Shown piece by piece: positions 1 to 7,826 of a stretch of DNA of 64,000 nucleotides; position 1 is the stretch's first letter; every line of letters starts with the position of its first letter. A program made the translations under genes and the position numbers. This DNA is from a virus, in IMG/VR virus record IMGVR_UViG_3300017963_000188, positions 186,001 to 250,000 of that record, one strand, 5' to 3'. Below the pieces are notes generated by a model that searched no databases, was not told the DNA's origin, and saw only the letters and a list, made by a program, of their open reading frames with translations.

Positions 1-74
1 TATGAATACGTACCCTGTGATGTCACAGTCTCAAAATGAAATTTTTGAGTTTGTAGTCGTTCACTGACACTCAT
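1..74 (-). CDS. Partial hypothetical protein, runs off the left edge
   Basis: An open frame starts with ATG at 74-72 and continues to the window edge with 24 codons visible and no stop. Its ATG shares one base with the TAA of the upstream double-HTH gene (TAATG), the same coupling used by several other genes in this operon, which is the main support for it being real. The visible N-terminus begins MSVSERLQTQKF and shows no recognisable motif. Product unknown. Confidence 0.55.
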   Translation of the reverse strand, partial: MSVSERLQTQKFHFETVTSQGTYS

Positions 75-676
75 TAATTGGCCTCTGCCGACATGAGGAC
101 ATATCCCTTATTATGATTCCATTGAGGTAATATGACCTCTTTCAAAATGTTAAAATTTTTACTTATCTCATCGAATATATAGAAGTAAGGATCTTTATGG
201 CTTGGTTTTTTCTTGAGCAAATTGAGATTCTTAAAAAATCTATGACGAACTAATCCTTGAGAGAGCCCTAATTGCTCAGCAACCCATGATTGACATGTTG
301 TTTGGTACATACCCACCAATATGTCTACATCTAAGTCACTCATAATCTTACTTAGATCTTGTTGCATTTGTTTTTCTGATATAGCTGGGAGGGAAAGGAG
401 GAATTGAATTCTCTTGACAGCTTTCTTCAATCGATAACTAACTGCTGCCTGGGTACACCCAAAGATTTCAGCAATGTCTGATTGCTTTTTATTCACGTCA
501 AAATATAGAAAAACAAAATCAGCCTCTAGATCAGGCAATTTATCCATCAGAGGTTTCACAGTATCCATAGATAAATTATGAAAAAAAGATGCAGTCCTGG
601 TCTGTAATGCATCCTCAGTAGAAAAGCGGCTTTCTATTTCCGCTGGATCTAAAGATATTACCTGTGAAGATCTCAT
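74..676 (-). CDS. Double helix-turn-helix, sigma region-4-like regulator (copy 1)
   Basis: 200 residues. Two HTH-like segments are visible: one around residues 62-92 (DIAEIFGCTQAAVSYRLKK), resembling region 4 of sigma factors, and a second around 130-150 (VAEQLGLSQGLVRHRFFK). About half of the aligned residues match the neighbouring gene at 758-1504, so the pair is a tandem duplication. This copy lacks the neighbour's C-terminal extension. The start is supported by GAGGAGG upstream of ATG 676. Lying beside a NusG-like gene, it probably redirects transcription, as a sigma-like factor or DNA-binding regulator. No sigma region 2 was recognised, so a true sigma role is inference. Confidence 0.6.
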   Translation of the reverse strand: MRSSQVISLDPAEIESRFSTEDALQTRTASFFHNLSMDTVKPLMDKLPDLEADFVFLYFDVNKKQSDIAEIFGCTQAAVSYRLKKAVKRIQFLLSLPAISEKQMQQDLSKIMSDLDVDILVGMYQTTCQSWVAEQLGLSQGLVRHRFFKNLNLLKKKPSHKDPYFYIFDEISKNFNILKEVILPQWNHNKGYVLMSAEAN

Positions 677-702
677 CCTCTGCCTCCTCGTATAGCTCTT
701 TC

Positions 703-732
703 AAAAAAAGTTCTATACTTATATAAGTAGAA
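703..732 (-). terminator. Candidate intrinsic terminator between the two HTH paralogues
   Basis: On the minus strand an inverted repeat (711-732, with TTCTA and TAGAA arms around an ACTTATATAAGT palindrome at 717-728) is followed directly by a run of seven T (plus-strand A run at 703-709). This is the layout of an intrinsic terminator, although the stem is A/T-rich. The 12-bp palindrome could instead be an operator controlling the downstream gene. Confidence 0.45.
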
Positions 733-757
733 AACAAATAAAAAATCAAGCTATATT

Positions 758-1504
758 TCAGGAGACGTGGAAACTTGAGAAAGACATATAGAATAATATA
801 GATATTGATCGAAGTTTCATCATGAGAGATACTGAATCATGCTCTTCTACCGACAAAATACTGACCGGCAAGCCAACATAACTAGCATCGTTCCCATCCT
901 CCAATATCACCATCTGGTCTTCCACCTCCTTGATATTAAATATTTTACCAGAAGGTACGTTTACCAGCAAGTGGTTCTTACGAGTCCATTGAGGTAGGGA
1001 AACTTCTTTCAATATATTGAAGTTTTTACTTAGAGAATTGAAGATGTAAAGATATGGGTCCCTCAGATTCTTTTCAGTATCCAAGGTACGAAGACCTTTA
1101 AAGAACCTATGCCGTACCAAACCTTGGGATATATATAGACTATCAGCTACAGAGGTCTGGCATGTGGTTTGGTAAAGCCGTACAAATATCTCTACATCCA
1201 AAGGGTCCAAAACAGAAGCTAGGACCTCTCTCATTTGTGGCTCTGGTACATCAGGTATACTCAAAAGAAACTCAATACGTTTCAAAGACTTTTTGATGCG
1301 GTAACTAATCGCTGCTTGAGTACATCCAAATATATGTGCTATGTCTTTTTGTTTTTTGTTTTTAACGAAGTACAAATAAAGAATATCAGCTTCAAAATCT
1401 GGTAATCTAGTAAGACATTTATTTAGGAAATCATCTGACAATTTATCACAATCCAAATTCAATTGGCTTATTATTATGTTCTGTAGATCTGATTCATCTA
1501 TCAT
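758..1504 (-). CDS. Double helix-turn-helix, sigma region-4-like regulator (copy 2)
   Basis: Start taken at ATG 1504, because AAGGTG lies six bases upstream; a GTG three codons earlier is less well placed. 248 residues. The same two HTH segments as copy 1 are present (DIAHIFGCTQAAISYRIKK and VADSLYISQGLVRHRFFK), plus a shared tail motif SKNFNILKEV-LPQW. A C-terminal extension of about 60 residues is unique to this copy. It follows the NusG-like gene closely and precedes a candidate terminator. Likely a transcription regulator; whether it contacts host RNA polymerase is unknown. Confidence 0.6.
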   Translation of the reverse strand: MIDESDLQNIIISQLNLDCDKLSDDFLNKCLTRLPDFEADILYLYFVKNKKQKDIAHIFGCTQAAISYRIKKSLKRIEFLLSIPDVPEPQMREVLASVLDPLDVEIFVRLYQTTCQTSVADSLYISQGLVRHRFFKGLRTLDTEKNLRDPYLYIFNSLSKNFNILKEVSLPQWTRKNHLLVNVPSGKIFNIKEVEDQMVILEDGNDASYVGLPVSILSVEEHDSVSLMMKLRSISILFYMSFSSFHVS

Positions 1505-1509
1505 CACAT

Positions 1510-2010
1510 TCACCTTTTTGATAAATTAAAGGTCGGGATGTCAATCAGTATCTTCAGAGACTTCAATTCAATTAACACTGAAGCTATAGATTTATCTATG
1601 TCAATAATAGTCCCAGGAAGGTCTTTATACAAACCACTTCGTATTGTCACCCTATCCTTTTTCTTGAAATTTGAAGTTAAAACAGACCTAAATTGTGTCT
1701 TCAGATCCTTCACGTAAGAGTCGTCCACTGGAGACACTCTTCTTTGGGTATTACCCTTTATCTGCTGGTCTTCAGTCAGCAACCGCTTGATGTACTTTGT
1801 GCCTTCTAATTGAAACAACTTATGAGGTGGGGTGTTGCTAATATCTATAAATATGTAGCCCTTAACTAATGATAAGTCTAGACCTTTTTCATTTTTTAGA
1901 AATGGAATGAAGATATCTACTTCACCAAGGGAAGATTGGATTTCTTTTTTCAGGCGGTCTGTATCCTCCTTTTCACCCCAACTTGTTAATTCAAATACAG
2001 CCCATGCCAT
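1510..2010 (-). CDS. NusG/RfaH-like transcription elongation factor
   Basis: 166 residues from ATG 2010 (GGGGAAG upstream). An upstream in-frame start would overlap the clamp-loader gene. The N-terminal half looks like a NusG NGN domain: MAWAVFELTSW start and LVKGYIFIDI matching the family GYVFVEM strand. The C-terminal part carries a KOW motif (DRVTIRSGLYKDLPGTIIDI). Family members bind RNA polymerase and modulate pausing and termination. Beside two HTH regulators it suggests a phage module that reprograms host RNA polymerase. The NGN is divergent, so the partner and the pro- or anti-termination role are inferred. Confidence 0.75.
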   Translation of the reverse strand: MAWAVFELTSWGEKEDTDRLKKEIQSSLGEVDIFIPFLKNEKGLDLSLVKGYIFIDISNTPPHKLFQLEGTKYIKRLLTEDQQIKGNTQRRVSPVDDSYVKDLKTQFRSVLTSNFKKKDRVTIRSGLYKDLPGTIIDIDKSIASVLIELKSLKILIDIPTFNLSKR

Positions 2011-2014
2011 GTTT

Positions 2015-3328
2015 TTATCTTCCCCATGTACTAGCAAATCTCTTCTTGAAGGCTGAAGCACTCATATTTACGGCTGTAGTGCTAACTTCAATCTTCTTTG
2101 GAGTGTTCTTACGTGTCGGTTTATAACCATCGTTTCGTTTTTCAGGATTTATCCCAGCATGATCCACAGGGGTAAGATATTCAGGGTCATTATCCCCCAC
2201 GTCTTTTGGTAGAGGTTTGGATTTGGCTGTTGATGTAGCTTTAGAGGCTGGACGTATGTCAGTAGACATACTCTGAGCTTCTGTAGTGTAACCACGATGT
2301 AGCTTCTCTATAGTCAACAGAACCTCACATATTAACATGGAACGATCTAGAAACCTTAAAGATCTATTAAATGAAACCATGAATCTCTGAACCAATTCTA
2401 TATCAAACTGTCCCAAGATTGCAACTCCTTGGTTTAGATCAAAATAGTTGGGTACGATCAATCTTTGATGGAGATATTGTAGATGAACAAGATTCTCAAG
2501 GATGTTAGAGTATATGTCTTGAGGAGATAATTTGAACAACATCTCCTGGATCAAGGTGAGTGTTTTAGCCTTATCATCAGACAGTATAGATTCAATGAGA
2601 CCCAATATCTCAGTGGACCACCCAATACCTAGATAGTCCTTTACGTTCTGAGTCGAAATACCACCTATCTTACTCACTTGCTCCAAAGAACTGATAGCGT
2701 CCCTAACATGACCTTTACTATGGCTCACAATCCATTCTAAGGCTTCATGCTCGTACTCAAATTCTTCCTGCTTACAAATCAACTCCAATCGATCCGTAAT
2801 GACCTGTGAAGGTATCCTCTCTAACTGTAACAGCTCACATCTGGACCTTATAGCAGGACGCATTTTTCTGAGTTCTGTAGTACAGAAGATACCAATTAGT
2901 TTCCTATCCTCAAGAGGCTTTAGTAGAACATCTTGACTATCTTTACTCATACGGTGAGATTCATCAAACAGAATGATTTTCTTCCCACCAAAAAGATTGT
3001 AGGATAGATTATCGACCGTAGCACGAACCCAATCAATGGTACCATGACCAGCAGCATCTCTTTCTTCGAAATTGAGGTGGTCTTCATTCATGAAGTTTTT
3101 ACATGAATCACAGGTATTGCAAGGTTCATTTCCCTGACGGTTCTGACAAAGCATAGCTCTAGCAAAGATTCGAGCTAATGTTGTCTTACCACTCCCATGT
3201 GGTCCAGAAAAGACATATGATGTTTCCTGGTCTGTACCACCTTCCAACCTGGACTGTAGCACATTACGGATCTTTTCCTGGCCCAGCACATCACTGAACT
3301 GCAACGGACGATATTTTAGGTCAAGCAT
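2015..3328 (-). CDS. dnaX: Clamp-loader ATPase, DnaX (gamma/tau)-like
   Basis: 437 residues. AAA+ clamp loader: Walker A GPHGSGKT at 42-49, a four-cysteine zinc module (C61, C70, C73, C76) typical of bacterial gamma/tau, Walker B LFDESH at 120-125, sensor-1 region IGIFCTTE, and the SRC motif at 162-164. A lid/collar region follows, then a low-complexity Lys/Pro/Thr-rich tail after about residue 360. Its ATG overlaps the upstream stop (TAATG). It would load the clamp at 6322-7485 together with delta and delta-prime at 19035-20770. Most characterised phage clamp loaders are T4 gp44/62-like, so a DnaX-type subunit with zinc module is notable. Confidence 0.88.
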   Translation of the reverse strand: MLDLKYRPLQFSDVLGQEKIRNVLQSRLEGGTDQETSYVFSGPHGSGKTTLARIFARAMLCQNRQGNEPCNTCDSCKNFMNEDHLNFEERDAAGHGTIDWVRATVDNLSYNLFGGKKIILFDESHRMSKDSQDVLLKPLEDRKLIGIFCTTELRKMRPAIRSRCELLQLERIPSQVITDRLELICKQEEFEYEHEALEWIVSHSKGHVRDAISSLEQVSKIGGISTQNVKDYLGIGWSTEILGLIESILSDDKAKTLTLIQEMLFKLSPQDIYSNILENLVHLQYLHQRLIVPNYFDLNQGVAILGQFDIELVQRFMVSFNRSLRFLDRSMLICEVLLTIEKLHRGYTTEAQSMSTDIRPASKATSTAKSKPLPKDVGDNDPEYLTPVDHAGINPEKRNDGYKPTRKNTPKKIEVSTTAVNMSASAFKKRFASTWGR

Positions 3329-3846
3329 TATGCACTAGCCTCTACTAACTGAGGGGATGTGTTATTCCCTTTCTCTTTCTTGATATCAACACTTTGGTCT
3401 CCATCAACCTCATCAAGATCAAGAACTTTGACATTACGACCAAACTTCTTCAAGTCTTCATGCCAGAATCCATAGGTGCTGATCACCTCTGAGAATTCTT
3501 GGATGTCAGGATCTCTCATTTTGTAGATATACTCATTGGTTTCTTCATCAACATCTACAAAACAATAGCAAAGATAGTGATACAATGCTGCTTCTCTTTG
3601 ACGTGGATTCAGCTCTTGCCAACCATCAGCACCTAACTCAATGATGTAATGACAACCATCCAAAAAGAAATTCTGCATAGGAGAAGCTTTCTTTGTCTTA
3701 CCAAGAACCAACTTCCCTGCCTTCTTAGAGCATTTCTCTTTCATGACGTAGACAATCTTGGCATCAACTAACTCAGGGGCTCTCTTGGCAATGATCCCCT
3801 CTGCCATTTCCTTCACTTCCTCTGAGTACCAATACTCTGTAGCCAT
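3328..3846 (-). CDS. Phage metallopeptidase-like protein with degenerate active site
   Basis: 172 residues, preceded by AAAGGAG. Overall layout resembles the putative phage metallopeptidase family, in which a QR-AL-HELxH helix is followed by an EF-V---G-W segment; here PRQREAALYHYLCYCF (81-96) and EFSEVISTYGFWHEDLKKF occur in that order. The expected HExxH is HYLCY (H90, Y91, Y94), so catalytic Glu and the second His are missing. Zinc peptidase activity is therefore doubtful and a structural or binding role is likelier. The tail is acidic. Family assignment is from memory of the pattern, not a search. Confidence 0.5.
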   Translation of the reverse strand: MATEYWYSEEVKEMAEGIIAKRAPELVDAKIVYVMKEKCSKKAGKLVLGKTKKASPMQNFFLDGCHYIIELGADGWQELNPRQREAALYHYLCYCFVDVDEETNEYIYKMRDPDIQEFSEVISTYGFWHEDLKKFGRNVKVLDLDEVDGDQSVDIKKEKGNNTSPQLVEASA

Positions 3847-3885
3847 AACTTATCTCCTTTGGTAAAAGGGTTTCCAGTCCCTCCA

Positions 3886-4572
3886 TTAAATATCATGGTA
3901 TGCTACCTGGTCAAGGATATAATTCTTCAGTTTTGTATCACCCCACTCATACCATGCCTCACCAATATCCTTGAACTTCGAGCTTAAAACTATACATTTG
4001 AAAGGTGATGACTTTGTACTAAAGTAGTTCCATGCTTTTTTCCTTATACTATCTGAAGATTTTTGTCCAGTTTTATCAGAATCAAAATATAGAAATACTT
4101 TATCAACAAACCTCTCTAAAAATCTATATTGTTGTGATGATAGATTTGCTGTGCTGACACACAAAGTATTAGCATAAATCCTTTGAAGAGGGAAAAAGTC
4201 AAAAGCTCCTTCAACTAAGAAGACACTTTTGGTTCTCCAAATCTCCTCAAGGCATCCTCTGGTTGTCCCAAAAAACCAAGGTCCTGGTGACTTAGCAACC
4301 CATTTGTAGTATTCTTTCTCTGCTACAGCTCTGGTGATAAATCCTGTTGGTGATTGGTCGAGACGTGTTAAAGGAAATAGCACATATCCAGTATTGACTC
4401 GTGGACCATCATAAAACACATTCCCATCTTTGGATATCTTCACAACCCTGGAACTCCAACCGACACGGAACTGTCTTATCTGCTCTTCAGACACTCCACG
4501 AGAAAGTAGAAAATCCACAGCCTCTGGATGCCTTTGCAGATTGGCTTGCCATATCTTTATAAATTTCTCCAT
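3886..4572 (-). CDS. DnaG-type primase catalytic core without zinc-binding domain
   Basis: 228 residues. The N-terminus matches the segment that follows the zinc domain in DnaG (AVDFLLSRGVSEEQIRQFRVGW), then VLFPLTRLD--PTGFITRA. A TOPRIM domain follows: VFLVEGAFD (E121) and LYFDSDKTGQ (D164, D166), with KDIGEAW near the C-terminus. It would synthesise RNA primers. DnaG normally has an N-terminal zinc-ribbon and a C-terminal helicase-binding domain (about 600 residues in all); both are missing, and no neighbour supplies an obvious zinc ribbon. Template recognition may come from another protein. Confidence 0.72.
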   Translation of the reverse strand: MEKFIKIWQANLQRHPEAVDFLLSRGVSEEQIRQFRVGWSSRVVKISKDGNVFYDGPRVNTGYVLFPLTRLDQSPTGFITRAVAEKEYYKWVAKSPGPWFFGTTRGCLEEIWRTKSVFLVEGAFDFFPLQRIYANTLCVSTANLSSQQYRFLERFVDKVFLYFDSDKTGQKSSDSIRKKAWNYFSTKSSPFKCIVLSSKFKDIGEAWYEWGDTKLKNYILDQVAYHDI

Positions 4573-5090
4573 TTCACAAGCCTTATCTGTTCCAATGGGT
4601 TTCGAAGCATATATGTAGCATATGCTTTATCCAGGTCCTTTCGAGAAATAATAGTGAAAAAACCTAACTCTACCGTTCCAGGCACGATCATTATACAATC
4701 ATTCAATTTATAATTGATTATCCCCACTCCTTCTAGAGCTAATTCTTCAAAGATTTGGTTTTTTCTGCTAAAGAACTGACCTATTATCCATCGAGGTTGT
4801 ATACCTATTTCAACATAATATTCCAATACATCTTCTAGATCATTATGGATTTCTAGAGTATCTATAAGGGAATCACTCACACGACTGAAAATATCTTCAT
4901 TAGGTTCTACTGGAAAAATACCGGTACGAAACTTATAAGGAGGTTCATTTGAAATTTTAGGTACACCAGTGCTTTTTGAGACAGCTATTGAAGATAAATC
5001 GAACCCTTCCCATTCCATCATTAATGGGACATGATCAGCAGCTCCCAATTCATAGTAGCTATCAACAAGGATTTTACTTAGAATTTTCAT
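4557..5090 (-). CDS. Hypothetical protein in primase operon
   Basis: 177 residues from ATG 5090 (AGAAGAG upstream). A longer in-frame start would lie far inside the upstream gene. It overlaps the primase start by 16 bp and the previous gene's end by 17 bp, so it is translationally coupled to both. No cysteines suggest a missing primase zinc domain; the sequence is mixed alpha/beta with a DLEDVLEYYVEIGIQP stretch. No family recognised. Confidence 0.6.
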   Translation of the reverse strand: MKILSKILVDSYYELGAADHVPLMMEWEGFDLSSIAVSKSTGVPKISNEPPYKFRTGIFPVEPNEDIFSRVSDSLIDTLEIHNDLEDVLEYYVEIGIQPRWIIGQFFSRKNQIFEELALEGVGIINYKLNDCIMIVPGTVELGFFTIISRKDLDKAYATYMLRNPLEQIRLVKWRNL

Positions 5091-5703
5091 TCTTAGATCT
5101 CTTCTTAAACGAGAAAAATGCCTTGACTCGACCCCAAAACGGCAGTTTTCCTTTTTCATTAAGAATAGACCTTAAAAGAGATAGGTCATGATGATGTTTT
5201 TCAACATGTTTCCAAAACTGGTCTTCTATCTCTCCTTTAGAATACTTATTGAGAAAGGCAGGGCAATGGTCAGCATCACTGCTAATATCACAGATAGTGA
5301 TTTCATTCTTCTCAAATGATAACTTACAAAGCCCTGTGTATTTGATGAACCCATGTAAATCATACTTCTCTGCATGAGACAGGACTAGGTAAAATATATT
5401 GGAATCACTTTCTTCAAAATCAATGAGATGCTTTTTCCGTATCCAAATCCTACTATCATTGATCAGGAATTGAACCCTATCTTTATCTTCGTCTACCACA
5501 CATTGGTATTCAATTCTGACTCGATTGATTCTATTGTAGTTTGGATTAGGCTCACCATCAATGATGGGTTCAATATCAAGTGGATGCTGTAGATTGAACC
5601 TACAATTCCAAGGTTCTTGAGTAGATTTCTCCTTGATATAAGCATAGAAGTACCTTTTTAAAAGATTCTGATACATCTCATATATTTCTTCTTTTGTTTT
5701 CAC
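5074..5703 (-). CDS. Hypothetical protein in replication operon
   Basis: 209 residues. The start is GTG 5703, preceded by AAAGGA at good spacing; no better ATG exists. The sequence is charged, with a His-rich segment near residue 170 (EKHHHDL) and a basic C-terminus (FFSFKKRSKNENSK). It lies between the SbcC C-terminal half and a second unknown gene, within two bases of the former. No domain recognised. Confidence 0.6.
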   Translation of the reverse strand: MKTKEEIYEMYQNLLKRYFYAYIKEKSTQEPWNCRFNLQHPLDIEPIIDGEPNPNYNRINRVRIEYQCVVDEDKDRVQFLINDSRIWIRKKHLIDFEESDSNIFYLVLSHAEKYDLHGFIKYTGLCKLSFEKNEITICDISSDADHCPAFLNKYSKGEIEDQFWKHVEKHHHDLSLLRSILNEKGKLPFWGRVKAFFSFKKRSKNENSK

Positions 5704-5704
5704 A

Positions 5705-6325
5705 TCATGGTCCTTTTATCTCTTTCAAAACTAGTTTTGAGCCATCCAAATCTCCAGCATAAGCTGTGTCTGCAAAGCTCAGGAACTTTGGTTGATGAGT
5801 TACAAGCAATACATCAAATTGAGTCTTTTTACATAATGACTTCAGGAAAGATCCTGCATTATCAATGTATTCTTCCGAAACATTCCCTAAAGATTCATCG
5901 AGAGCTAGGAAGGGATATAGCTTCAGCTTCATTGAAGCTATGAACCGGAAAAGAAGAGACACTATATTGGCTACACCACCCCCAAAAGAATCAAGGACAT
6001 CTCCTTCGATCCCCTTCATCCCATCAGTAAGTAAAAAATCGATGTTGACCTTCCCACGTTTGATGCTTGAATCAATTTTTAAGGAAAGGTCTTGGTCCTC
6101 GAAAATGGCCTGTAAGCCCTCTGTGATGATAGCCCTGATACTTTCCTTGTCTTCGTGGATTAAAGCTTGCAGAATGGTTTTTATGGCCTCTGAAGCCTGT
6201 TCTAGGACAGACATCTGGTGCTCTATCTTCTTAATCTCATCTTCCAATGAAGATTCGTCTCGAAGATACTTGGATCGCACCCCTTCTAGTCGGGATATTT
6301 TGTCTCCAAGATCACCTAACATCAT
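5705..6325 (-). CDS. SbcC/Rad50-type ATPase, C-terminal half
   Basis: 206 residues. A short coiled coil (about 5-58) leads into an ABC/SMC-type C-terminal lobe: signature-like SFGGGVAN at 113-120 (in place of LSGGE), Walker B PFLALDES at 138-145 and H-loop LLVTHQ at 173-178. There is no Walker A and no zinc hook; both are in the gene at 9609-10775. The two polypeptides together make one SbcC/gp46-like ATPase, which with SbcD would process DNA ends. Its ATG overlaps the clamp gene's TGA. Being encoded apart from its other half, across four genes, is unusual. Confidence 0.78.
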   Translation of the reverse strand: MMLGDLGDKISRLEGVRSKYLRDESSLEDEIKKIEHQMSVLEQASEAIKTILQALIHEDKESIRAIITEGLQAIFEDQDLSLKIDSSIKRGKVNIDFLLTDGMKGIEGDVLDSFGGGVANIVSLLFRFIASMKLKLYPFLALDESLGNVSEEYIDNAGSFLKSLCKKTQFDVLLVTHQPKFLSFADTAYAGDLDGSKLVLKEIKGP

Positions 6326-7485
6326 TCATTCCAATAGGACAGTATATTCATGACTCGACAGGAAACCTTTTCCTCTTCTTCTCCCTCTTCTGGTTCCCCA
6401 AGGGAGATGTCCAAAGATCCAATGATCTTAAACTTCTTATCCTCAGGGTTGATGCCCATTAGGATTGTATCTTTAGGGAAAGCTCTCAACACACTGATGA
6501 GGTTTGAAAACTGAACCTTGACTGTCAATGCTTCTTCAGGCATGTCTTGGGGAGAAACAGACAAACGAGACTGGAAATTTGGAGGTCGAACCATCTCCAA
6601 AAATCCTTCAGGATGGATGGTGATATCCATCTCGTCAAACAGTTGTGAACCTTTTGTCTTCAGTAGCTGTAGGATATTTGAAAACTTCTTGTTCTCGATG
6701 TTGAATGTGATGGGAGGTTCATCTTCAAGTGAAAGCTCTTCTTCCAATTCCTTTTGAGCCTTCACATTGAAAGCATAGACAAGCACAGATCCGTTTTCAC
6801 TCTCCAGGGCATAACCATTGCCAAATTGAAGAGCCTTGATCTTCTGACCCTTGTATTGGGTCAGGAAAGAAAGGATAGGAGCCATATCATCCATACCAAA
6901 ACTAAGAGCTGGAAATCCCTGAGATGATTCAAAGACCCCAATCTTGATCTCATCCATATAAATGAGCTTATCTCCTGAAACAAGAACTCTAGGAGAGAAA
7001 ATTTCCTTGTTAGAAAAACTCTTGATGTACTTAACCCCTTCAACAAGGACATCAGCATGAATCTCTCCGAGGTCTTGAGTGTCCTTCAAGAGTTTTTCAA
7101 TTGCTGGGACTTTGACTGTCAAGAATGGGTATTTCTGGTCTGTGAAATTCTCTTTCCCAGAATCAAGCCACATACCTCTGATTCGAAGGTTCTTTTCAAG
7201 GTACTGAATCTTGAGTTCCTCAGAAGGAAGAGTGCTGACAAAGTTCTCAACACCTGTCCCAAGTATAATGACAGCATTCTCTTCTGGTATTTCACCATCT
7301 GTGGATTTTATGCTGAAATATGCTCTGGTAGCAAAACGTCCTGAACAAGAGTACAGAACACCTTTAGTAGGGTTGAGCACTTCTAACCTAATAGACTGTG
7401 ATGCTGTATTGTAGCTGGAAAATTCCAGTGTCGAAAGAGCACGTAGAAATTCTTGCCTGTCTACTGTAAGTTCCATTGAAGCCAT
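6322..7485 (-). CDS. Beta-type sliding clamp (DnaN-like)
   Basis: 387 residues, close to the roughly 370 of bacterial beta clamps, rather than the 220-260 of T4 gp45/PCNA. The N-terminus MELTVDRQEFLRALSTLE matches the DnaN start pattern, and three repeated mixed alpha/beta regions follow, with an acidic insert (EEGEEEE) near the C-terminus. AAGGAG lies seven bases before ATG 7485. As processivity factor it would be loaded by the DnaX/delta/delta-prime proteins in this same operon. The sequence is divergent, so the call rests on the start motif, length and context. Confidence 0.68.
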   Translation of the reverse strand: MASMELTVDRQEFLRALSTLEFSSYNTASQSIRLEVLNPTKGVLYSCSGRFATRAYFSIKSTDGEIPEENAVIILGTGVENFVSTLPSEELKIQYLEKNLRIRGMWLDSGKENFTDQKYPFLTVKVPAIEKLLKDTQDLGEIHADVLVEGVKYIKSFSNKEIFSPRVLVSGDKLIYMDEIKIGVFESSQGFPALSFGMDDMAPILSFLTQYKGQKIKALQFGNGYALESENGSVLVYAFNVKAQKELEEELSLEDEPPITFNIENKKFSNILQLLKTKGSQLFDEMDITIHPEGFLEMVRPPNFQSRLSVSPQDMPEEALTVKVQFSNLISVLRAFPKDTILMGINPEDKKFKIIGSLDISLGEPEEGEEEEKVSCRVMNILSYWNE

Positions 7486-7497
7486 TTGTATCTCCTT

Positions 7498-7791
7498 TTA
7501 TAGACCTAGATCATCAAACTGATCATCGAATTGAGATAAGCTCTCTTCAAGAGCTTTCATTTTCTCTTCAAAAGCATTGACCTGATCTTCTAGCTCTTGT
7601 TTCTTTTCATCCAGAGTAGAGCTTAGCTTTTTAGGGTCAAGACCTTTAGCTTTTATCTCTTCAACAATTTCTTTTAACTGTTGTTTCTCTGCATCTAAAC
7701 GACCCTTAATCTTGTCCCGTTTTGAGACAAGTTCGGCTCGTTTCTCTTTCAATTTTGACCATCTTCGGGCCAACGCTTCTACATCGGACAT
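7498..7791 (-). CDS. Small acidic coiled-coil protein
   Basis: 97 residues, nearly all predicted helix with heptad-like spacing (LARRWSKLKEKRAELVSKRD and EEKMKALEESLSQ), ending in the acidic tip FDDQFDDLGL. A strong GGAGG precedes ATG 7791. It sits between the clamp and the Cas4-like nuclease, inside the split SbcC locus. It could be a clamp-binding or SbcC-associated coil, but nothing in the sequence proves either. No family recognised. Confidence 0.6.
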   Translation of the reverse strand: MSDVEALARRWSKLKEKRAELVSKRDKIKGRLDAEKQQLKEIVEEIKAKGLDPKKLSSTLDEKKQELEDQVNAFEEKMKALEESLSQFDDQFDDLGL

Positions 7792-7826
7792 GATTTCCTC
7801 CAGGTCATATTACCAAGAGTGTATTT

